Assembly: GCA_035578175.1 (NCBI GenBank) | Contig: JAQMRL010000006.1 | Span: forward strand, 34,465,893 to 34,529,892 | From: Catonia carolina | Lineage: Eukaryota; Arthropoda; Insecta; Hemiptera; Achilidae | Reading direction: 5' to 3' | Length of the DNA: 64,000 bases | Shown: positions 57,179-64,000 of the stretch, in pieces | Layout of the letters: each line of letters begins with the position of its first letter | How positions within the stretch are numbered: position 1 is the stretch's first letter | Notes under the pieces: model-generated | The model's input: the letters and a program-made list of their open reading frames with translations, nothing else | Databases searched by the model: none | What the model was told of the DNA's origin: nothing | Position numbers and translations under genes: made by a program

Positions 57179-57932
57179 CAGGGTGTTTGGAAAAGAACTC
57201 CCTAGTTTTAAGTCAAAATTTATGGGTGAAATTAATTAAAAACTATATCAACGTGTACATACAATTAAAGAGTGTACCTTCAAGTTTTGTTTAATGTTAG
57301 TAGACTTCAACATGGGATCCATTTGTAGCTCTGCACACGTCGAGACGATATTCCACCTCTCTCCACGTATTCAGCAACATAGCAGGTGTAACTGTCCCAA
57401 CCGCTGCGACGATTCTTTCCCGTAAATGATTGATGTTTCGGATCTTTTCACCATACACTAAATTTTTTATGTGGCCCCAAAAGAAAAAATCCAGTGGGTT
57501 AAGTCTGGGTTTCGTGGTGGCCAAGCGATTGGGCCAGACCTGCCTATCCACCTTCCCGGAAAGCGAGTATCAAGAGCCACGCGCACTTGGTTACTGTAAT
57601 GAGGTGGGGCGCCATCTTGTTGGAAAAACACTAGCCCTTTTTCTGCCTCAATATCGTCTATTTGGGGAAAGACATACTCAGTCAACAGGTCGTGGTAAAT
57701 GTTCCCGTTTATTGTTCCTTCTATAAAAATGAAAGGACCTATCACACGATCTTCAATCAAACTGAACTGAACTAAGCATTGCTGCGTCTCAAGGTCAAGC
57801 AGGCCTGCCAACTGCATGGGAGCAAAACTTGGACAGTTGATGAATCAAACACCACAAACTACAATAGTGTATGTCGCTTTGTACAGATTTTACGACACAT
57901 TGAAACTAGGGAGTTCTTTTCCAAACACCCGG
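57179..57932 (-). mobile_element. Tc1/mariner-type DD41D-like element, N-terminally deleted
   Basis: TA duplications lie at 57177-57178 and 57933-57934. The left end CAGGGTGTTTGGAAAAGAAC and the complement of the right end CCGGGTGTTTGGAAAAGAAC form inverted repeats of about 30 bp, both continuing with TCCCTAGTTT. At 754 bp the element is shorter than a full Tc1/mariner. It encodes the C-terminal transposase half on the minus strand. Confidence 0.85.
57297..57817 (-). pseudogene. DD41D-like transposase C-terminal half, frameshifted
   Basis: The first frame (57467-57817) has LVFFQQDGAPPHYSNQV with the second catalytic Asp, then RWIGRSGPIAWPPRNPDL. A one-base deletion near 57493 moves the reading to the second frame (57297-57551), which has NPLDFFFWGHIKNLVYGEKI with the third catalytic Asp and ends VEVY. 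Counted across the indel, 41 residues separate the two Asp residues, the spacing reported for rosa-like DD41D elements. The DNA-binding domain and first catalytic Asp are absent. Confidence 0.8.
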
Positions 57933-57984
57933 TATTTCAGTTGAAGTAAAATGTGAGAAGAATATGCCAATTATTTAGTAAATA

Positions 57985-58142
57985 GATAAGAAACCTCATA
58001 CCCCAATGAGGTGAAGATAAGGTGTATGACACGTAAATGAGGTTAAGGCTTGTACAGACTCAGTCCAACTGTACCTGAGATAGTATGGTTAATCGAACCC
58101 CAACCATTAAAGTACACCGGTAATCTCAGTCTATAATTTTTC
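57985..58142 (-). mobile_element. SINE S2 body, inverted, first part
   Basis: The complement reads ATTACCGGTGTACTTTAATG and GTTGGGGTTCGATTAACC, matching 9225-9265. The head of the same SINE is found at 59381-59476, so 58143-59380 interrupts it. Confidence 0.65.
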
Positions 58143-58487
58143 ACGGTTGATGAGCTCTGCTGTTCCACGCATTTAGACCAATCAGAACGTTTGCCAGCGT
58201 TGTCAGATTGTACGAATGTTTCAGCCTGACAAACATTACGCGCGCATGCTTATAAGAGCCGCAGTAGTTTGCTCGTGTGTTGCTTCTCGTTCTGAACACA
58301 TCAATAATTATTATAGAGCGCGTTAACATACAATACTTTACAATATAGTCAGCTGATTGTATGTTTATAGTTTATAAATTGTAATTGTACGACTTAAAAA
58401 GAAGGGCTGACGAAATATAAAACAGAGCTACGAGAGCAAGTATTGGCAACGTTGCTGGCAAGTTATTGGCTAGCTGTAAAGTGGGTA
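58143..58487. other. Unclassified segment with promoter-like motif
   Basis: Lies between SINE S2 and the THAP element. CTTATAAGAGCC at about 58248 with CAGTAG about 15 nt downstream resembles a TATA/initiator layout. Imperfect inverted similarity between about 58180-58210 (TTGCCAGCGTTGTC) and 58445-58475 (TTGGCAACGTTGCTGGCAAG) hints at a small foldback element. No gene is seen. Confidence 0.3.
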
Positions 58488-58631
58488 GGGGCACTGTTAA
58501 TTTACTAGACGGTAGGGATCATCAACAATATACGCAGTGACAAGCCCCGCCCCCTGACGTCATCTGGTCACCAGCGACAGCCGAAGCACGATGCGTACGA
58601 TGTGGTCTGTGATGTATACTAGTCTTTAATA

Positions 58632-59045
58632 ATGGTGTGTTGTGCAATTGACGGGTGTTCTAATCACGACAGACACCAAAAAGAGTTGGGCATTAAGTTT
58701 CACCCTTTTCCAAAGGCCAGTGAAACTAGATTAAAGTGGATAAATGCTTGCCAGCGGGCCGATTCATTTTCTGCTGATAGTGGTCGCATGTGTTTAATAC
58801 ATTTCAACGAATCCGATTATGTACGTGATTTAAAGTCCGAGTTGCTACATCTTCCATTAAAACGTGTCGTTAAGACGAATTTAGTCCCACATTTAAATTT
58901 GCCGATTTGTAGTGCCGTTCCACGTCCCGTAAACCCGACTTGTAGTGAACGTAAAAATCGAGCAGAGAAAAGATACGCTTGTAAAGAAGTTTATGATAAT
59001 ATTTTAAACCCCATACAATTACAATATCGGCAGTTCACAAAATGA
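58632..59045 (+). CDS. THAP-domain protein, truncated transposase or repressor-like
   Basis: 137 codons from ATG 58632. Residues 1-90 form a complete C2CH THAP zinc finger: Cys4 and Cys9 (CAIDGC), FHPFP (23-27), Trp36, Cys54 and His57 (CLIH), and a closing NLVPHLNLP. THAP fingers bind DNA sequence-specifically and occur in P-element transposases and in cellular regulators. The remaining 47 residues are basic and not recognised. The frame ends TGA at 59045. No RNase-H-like catalytic region follows. Upstream AATAATGG is a fair start context. The product could bind the flanking inverted repeats, but that is inference. Confidence 0.65.
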   Translation: MVCCAIDGCSNHDRHQKELGIKFHPFPKASETRLKWINACQRADSFSADSGRMCLIHFNESDYVRDLKSELLHLPLKRVVKTNLVPHLNLPICSAVPRPVNPTCSERKNRAEKRYACKEVYDNILNPIQLQYRQFTK

Positions 59046-59114
59046 AGGGATACCGTAGAGAAAGGTAGGCCTCTTTTTAGTTAAGAACCGCCGAATTTGA
59101 CTGTTGCGTAGTCA

Positions 59115-59261
59115 GAGGAAACAGATCTCTTAAAACGTGAAAACGCCGAATTAAAAGAAGAAACAAGTTACTTAGAGAAAAACTTAGTCCGCAAACTAAG
59201 AAATATTAAAATTAAAATCGATTTCCCGTGTAAACAAATCAAACCGCTATGTTTGTAAAAA
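59115..59261 (+). pseudogene. Coiled-coil remnant downstream of the THAP frame
   Basis: In the same frame as the THAP ORF but after three stops (TGA, TAA, TAG) within 70 bp. It reads LLKRENAELKEETSYLEKNL and RKLRNIKIKIDF, a Leu-spaced coiled coil typical of the segment after THAP domains, then stops at 59261. A 47-nt GT..AG interval at about 59066-59112 precedes it but is very short for an intron. Confidence 0.45.
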
Positions 59262-59380
59262 CAATGCAAAAATTCTACCGTCACCTACGCACCGGCTGAG
59301 CTGTTCGGGACCAGACTACGTCATCTTATATTTCACAGCAGCTGCGCGTGACCGCTACCGTCTAGTATAGTAACCGTCCC

Positions 59381-59476
59381 TTTACTAGAATTTGAACCAC
59401 GGAACCTTCATCTGCGAAAATCAGCTGTTAAACAGCTGACTTTGGCAACTACACTACCGCTAGACCAATCCAGTTG
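59381..59476 (-). mobile_element. SINE S2 head, inverted, second part
   Basis: The complement has TTGGTCTAGCGGTAGTG (A box), the CAGCTGTTTAACAGCTG palindrome and GTGGTTCAAATTC (B box), as at 9108-9190. It is separated from its body (57985-58142) by the intervening insertion. Confidence 0.65.
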
Positions 59477-61066
59477 GTTAATAGCTATTAACATTTTAGG
59501 TTAATAAGATTATTTTACATAACGTAAAAATTGTAATACAATATTGTTTAATTATTGTAAATCTACTGAACACTAACTATAATTCTATGTTATGTTACTA
59601 ACTTTTGTATTGTAATGGTGCCGCTAAAAACTAAAAAATGTTGGGGTGACCAGAATAAAATTGATTGTAAAAAGTACAATAAGCTAAAAAACGAAAAAAT
59701 CTAACTGAATTATTTGTAAACAAACAAATATTTAAACAATTAACCACAGAAAGAATTTAGAAACTATTTTGGCTTCTGAATCACCGAACTAATAGCCTAT
59801 GAGTGTGAATGGAGATAAAATTCGGTTTTATTTTAGGACCGAATGAAAGCAAGCGTATCTATTCTTAAATCCTGTGGTTTAGGATTTAGATGGAGAGGTG
59901 ATCCTGTTGTTTGAATGTAATCCATTCGTGCATACGTGTATGTGCGTGCATGCGTGAGATTGAAGATGAGAATGAGTATCCAGAGTGGAGAGGAATTTGT
60001 AAAGGAGGGTTTGGGACATGAGATTTTCAAAACAAGATCTCATTCAGTTTTGTGTGTGTATGTGTGTGTATAGCAGTAATGCAGTGATACATATTAGCTG
60101 GGTTGGTTTCCATGTAGTTTATAAAATGTAGTAGCTAGAAGTAACAGACTATAGATTTAGTTAAACTTCTCTGTCTAGTCTTGCGTTTCAGCTTAGAATA
60201 TTTGGCCTTCAGCCACAAAGTGATATCGTACAGGTTATCCTATCTAACAAGAGTGCACGATGCAGTTGCATTTAAATTGTTTATTTTATTTTACGATTAG
60301 TATATTACTCGGAAAATTCGGGAAAATTAAATCAGTTCCTAACAATATATTATGTAAGTACGTTTATACTAAACTATAAATTAACTAACCAAATTTAAAT
60401 CTAATAAAATTTAAAGAAACAATTAAGATATTTATTTAAAAAATTTATAAAATTTAGAAAATCTTTGATATTAAAATTAAAATATTACTTAAATAATTAT
60501 ACAATACCATTTAAGAAAATAGGATTTGCTTAATCTATTTTCTAGATTAAGCTGTTATCCTAAAGATTTTAAGCATTTTCATGGAAAATTAGATGTAAAC
60601 GTTTCTTTGCCCCAATTTTTTAGAATTAGTAGTCATGTAATCGTAAAGATTTGCCAAAATTATGCAGTATTAATCCCTGAGGATGAAACAGTAATTAATG
60701 TTACTTCAAAATCTTCTAAATATTTTCAAATAGATAAAATAATGGTACAAAATATTTTTGCATGCGGCTAATATTAGCCTAATAAATAAATTATACTTTG
60801 TTAATTATCATTCGAATTATGGTTGTGATATCAGCGGTCGAGTTTTTGTTATATATATATATATATATACATCCCGCTAACAATTCCGCGTCTTTTCAAA
60901 AAGCGTGCATTTCGCACATCGCTTATTTGAAGAGTATATTCAACTTTGATGAGAGTATATAGGGTATTTGTTACACTTACACCCTGAGTTTTGGTATTGG
61001 TTTGTCCTGATATTGAAAATTGAGCATTTTTCAATTTTATTCACTGTGCTATCAATTCAGACTCCT
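59477..61066. other. AT-rich intergenic DNA with short TA and GT runs
   Basis: GT-rich at about 60050-60070 and a TA run at about 60853-60870. The 81-codon frame at 60526-60771 is not recognised. No bounded element is seen. Confidence 0.35.
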
Positions 61067-61070
61067 TTCG

Positions 61071-61117
61071 AATTACCGACAATTTCGCGTTCGTACAAAT
61101 TACCGACAATTTCGCGT
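61071..61117 (+). repeat. Two exact 20-bp direct repeats
   Basis: AATTACCGACAATTTCGCGT occurs at 61071-61090 and again at 61098-61117, separated by TCGTACA. It is CpG-bearing in an AT-rich setting. Confidence 0.8.
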
Positions 61118-61470
61118 CCGGCATCGTTCCCGCTATTATGACTTATAGCCTGCAACAGTGTAAACGATGTTGCCATGTCGTACCGGCACGTGTACTGTAG
61201 CATTTGCCACTTCTACGTGTTGTAATGATTGTAGTTAGATATTCACATCTCACCCTAGTACTTCTCCACACAAGACCATCGTATGAAAACAATTCGTTCT
61301 CGGACGGAATCCAATCCAGTCATCAAAATAATTTATTTGTTGTTTATTATTTTGACATGTATTTTAAATAGGTACTTATTTTAAATCAATGTAAAACCAG
61401 AATAATTAAAGAAAGTATATTTTTTATTTGTTAGAGTTAATTATTTAAAATATCCTAATTGTTACAAATA

Positions 61471-62708
61471 CAGTCAAACCTCCTCATTCGAAATCCTCCC
61501 TAAATCGAATATAATTGTATGCTATCCCCTTCAAAAATCGTCCTTAATATGAATTAAATTACCTCCCTATTCGAAAATTTTCGAGAGTTTCGTGGTCATA
61601 TATATTGTAACAATACATTTTTTTATACATTATTAATAAAATAATTACAAAATTTCCAATTTACACATTGTACACGATTTTTAATGAAGCATGCGTTAAA
61701 TCACGACAATAAGGACACAGTAAGCGTAGTACAAAACTCCAAAAAGCTTTAGAAAAAACTGAAAATGCAGTTAACTTTTGAGTTAGAAGAAACCAGGCAG
61801 AAACACAAACAATTACACTTACAAAACATTATTGTCACAAAACCTTACGACCAAATAAGGGCATAACAAGCGTAGTTCAAAGCTTCAATACGCATCAGGA
61901 AATATTGAAAATTCAGTTAATTTTTAAGTCAGAGGAAACCAGACGAAAGCAAAAAAAAAATTAGTTAGGCTAAATTAGTAATGCAGTCTTTCCTTCTTTG
62001 GTGTATGATTTTCGTACTAACAGGGTAAAAAATACCGTAGCTGTATTCATTCAGATTAAGCAATATTTTACTCGTTAAAATTTCTAAAATTTTCGGTACC
62101 CAATTTATTTTTCATTTTCTGTAGGCTGACCTAACTTTTTGTTTGTAGGTATAGTTGTACTGTTTACGCGTATCCCGATTTTATTTTACTCTGTTTTTTA
62201 TGTCGTTTTTTCAATAATTTGTCATATCGTTCTTATAAGTAGAATATTCTTTTGCTTTTGAGTACTAATGGAGCTTGTAATACCAAAACATGCCCTTAAT
62301 TCTTAATCACAGTATTAAGTAAACCCTGTGGTGAATGAAGTAAAGGTATCATTTACAGAGGGGAAAATATGTGCTTTGCAAAGGGCCCTGCATGCTGATA
62401 CGCGTACTTTTCCGTTCAGTGAGGAAGGCCACCTCACTTCTCGTTTTACTTAGTAAAACCTCTACAGGTTCAAACCAGCCTTTCGGCTGATGATCTAAAC
62501 AACACAAGTAAAATAATATTTGTAAAAAACTTTCCTCAATCAAATTGGTGGTCTATTAATAATTTTGACTATTGTAATTTAATATTTTATGGAATTACAT
62601 GAATTTTATTAAAACGCAATTTTTAAGTACATTTTTTGTTTCAATATTTTACCTCTGTAAATCGAAATCAGCCGGTTCCATCAGATTCGAATCCGGGAGG
62701 TTCGACTG
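61471..62708. mobile_element. pogo/Tigger-like non-autonomous element
   Basis: The left end CAGTCAAACCTCC follows TA (61469-61470). The complement of the right end CAGTCGAACCTCC precedes TA (62709-62710). CAGT..ACC termini with TA duplication are typical of the pogo branch of Tc1/mariner. The interior has no transposase frame but contains a direct duplication of about 105 bp (61702-61809 and 61848-61955). A truncated family B copy is inserted near the right end. Confidence 0.75.
62323..62512 (+). mobile_element. Family B retroposon, 5'-truncated, inside pogo-like element
   Basis: Starts CCCTGTGGTGAATGAAG and ends GATCTAAACAACAC. AAGTAAA flanks it (about 62316-62322 and 62513-62519), a 7-bp target duplication. 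Only the 3' half is present, as expected of 5'-truncated reverse transcription. Confidence 0.75.
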
Positions 62709-62867
62709 TAATTACTATAATATGATCAATTAGTAGACAATGCAATTAAAATATTTACTTAGTTGACAAAATTATGTAATTGTAAAGCGACATAATTTGT
62801 TCAATATTCAAATGGAGTACCATTCACCCATTGTCTTTTCGGTGTTCAAATGATTTCATCATCATCT

Positions 62868-62965
62868 GTTAAGGATTAGGCTCAATGGCCTGTTCCAGTA
62901 TTCATCTCTTTTTAGGTCTTCCCAAGCCTCGCTTCTCTCTAGGTTTATATTTGCATGTTTTAGCG
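62868..62965 (-). pseudogene. LINE family C 3' end, very short
   Basis: The complement has AGAAGCGAGGCTTGGGAAGA, CAATTGAGCC-like and a GATGATGA tail, as at 7670-7750. Confidence 0.6.
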
Positions 62966-64000
62966 ACTGAATCAAAATGATTTTATAAATTATACAAAAG
63001 TACTTTGGCCAGTAAAATTTCTACAACATTTGAAATGCAGTCCGGCTTAGTCATAGTTTGTATTTTTATTCTTGTTCCTCAAGTAATGGTAATCTTTGAT
63101 CTTCAACAAAGTATACATTACACTAATAATTCTCGTATCCAGCTGTTTTGTACACGTTGAAGGTTATCCTTTAACAGGCCATTTCCAAGATTATTTTTCG
63201 GCTAAACAACTTTCAGTCAGTCTTCCAAACCCTGATATTTTTCTCTGCGTTTTCTTTTAAATTATTTAGTGTTGTAAAAGCCATGGTGGCCACTTTTTGT
63301 TGATATTCTTTTGGTTTCTAGTACTTTATTTACATCGTCAACCAACCACCCAATCTAGGAATCAATATTACAAATAATGAAATAAATAAACCTTATTGTT
63401 ACGTAAAATAATGTACATTATTTTTGACAAGTCAAAATGCTTGGGATAAGGAACTGGAAGGTTATACTATTGCACAGAAGACAAAAAGGAGACAGACAAG
63501 GCATTCACTTGGAGAGGCCAAGAAAAACTATGTGAAACCTTGACCAAGACAGCCAAACAATATGCTAGGACCAACTGATTAGAAACGAATTCTTAATAGT
63601 AAACAGTGTCCATATTCATAAGTCAACTTGATCATTAAAAATCATTAAAAATTTTAATCATTATAATTAACAAAAAACTAGATAAAAAGTAATTATATGA
63701 CGGAATAATTTGAACATTATTTGATTTTTTAAACATACATTTGAATAAGTTTAAGTGTGACTAAATTAAAAACAAATCCAACAGAATTTGTAAACATGAT
63801 AAATACTCAAAGGTATTGGTACGCTAAGTACCTTATTTTTAAGCGTTTTAGGGCGTAGCAGTAGGAATTGATTATATAGCAGACACGTTCCTTAATACAA
63901 CTGTCCCAGGATAGTTTGCTACCTAATATTAATTCTAAAAATTTTGTAACTTACCTGTTACAAAAGATTTTGATATATTGTCATTAATGGAGATATCCTT
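62966..64000. other. AT-rich intergenic DNA, nothing firmly recognised
   Basis: A faint LINE-like string (GGAGAGGCCAAGAAAAAC at about 63510) is too short to call. No gene is seen. Confidence 0.35.

Larger units (their letters stand above)
58488..59380 (+). mobile_element. THAP-domain mini-transposon candidate
   Basis: The ends are inverted: left has TACTAGACGGTAGGGATCA, and the complement of the right has TACTAGACGGTAGCGGTCA, with weaker similarity out to GGG. A second inverted pair lies further in (TGACGTCATCTGGTC at 58555-58569; complement of 59309-59323 TGACGTAGTCTGGTC). The only coding region is a THAP-domain frame plus a downstream coiled-coil remnant. P and Kolobok transposons carry THAP domains, but no catalytic domain is present. 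Ends are approximate and the target duplication is unresolved. SINE S2 flanks the composite. Confidence 0.6.

Noticed and set aside
63420..63590. LINE C-terminal fragment
   Set aside because: Only a GRPRK-like string supports it, which is too short to separate from chance.
1..64000. CRISPR array, operons or rRNA genes
   Set aside because: No regularly spaced repeats with unique spacers, no co-directional gene clusters and no recognisable rRNA sequence.

Overview
This window looks like transposon-dense, AT-rich animal genomic DNA, most likely from an insect. The evidence is a BEL/Pao LTR retrotransposon, several Tc1/mariner-type elements, Helitron ends, tRNA-headed SINEs, many 5'-truncated LINE 3' ends, and no operon-like gene order. 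A hemipteran is a plausible guess from element style but is not demonstrated. No convincing host protein-coding gene is visible. Almost every substantial open frame is a piece of a transposable element, and most of those are broken.

Layout. 0-9.4 kb: a piggyBac-type MITE (889-1437), two tandem copies of an unnamed ~970 bp repeat ('family A') at 2446-4840, SINE-like 'family B' insertions, a hAT-type end, a LINE 3' end and a small MITE. 9.5-15.8 kb: a structurally complete minus-strand BEL/Pao element with 256-bp LTRs that differ at 3 sites and a 5-bp target duplication. Its gag-pol frame carries five stops and two frameshifts. 16-26 kb: a long-TIR Tc1/mariner-type remnant (16137-17065), a Helitron (18307-18941), an intact tRNA-headed SINE (22311-22474), a hAT-like MITE and nested family B copies. 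27-49 kb: family B and LINE fragments, a third family A copy broken by an R1-like LINE, a mariner with family B inserted in its coding region (45775-47528), and a composite SINE/LINE insertion (48106-49102). 50-64 kb: a 341-bp foldback, a Helitron that precisely interrupts a family A copy (52391-53310), a deleted mariner, a deleted DD41D-type element, a THAP-domain mini-element (58488-59380), and a pogo-like element (61471-62708).

The elements record layered insertion history. Family B sits inside family A, mariner and pogo-like elements and is itself interrupted by younger insertions. A Helitron and a mariner sit in one family A copy. The best candidates for something undescribed are (i) the THAP mini-element, which encodes an intact DNA-binding domain without a catalytic domain between inverted repeats; (ii) family A, with terminal hairpins, inverted termini and an internal duplication; (iii) family B, a 12-copy retroposon with no tRNA head and a structured 3' end; and (iv) the long foldback near 50.7 kb. 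All boundaries and family assignments come from reading the sequence by eye, with no database search.
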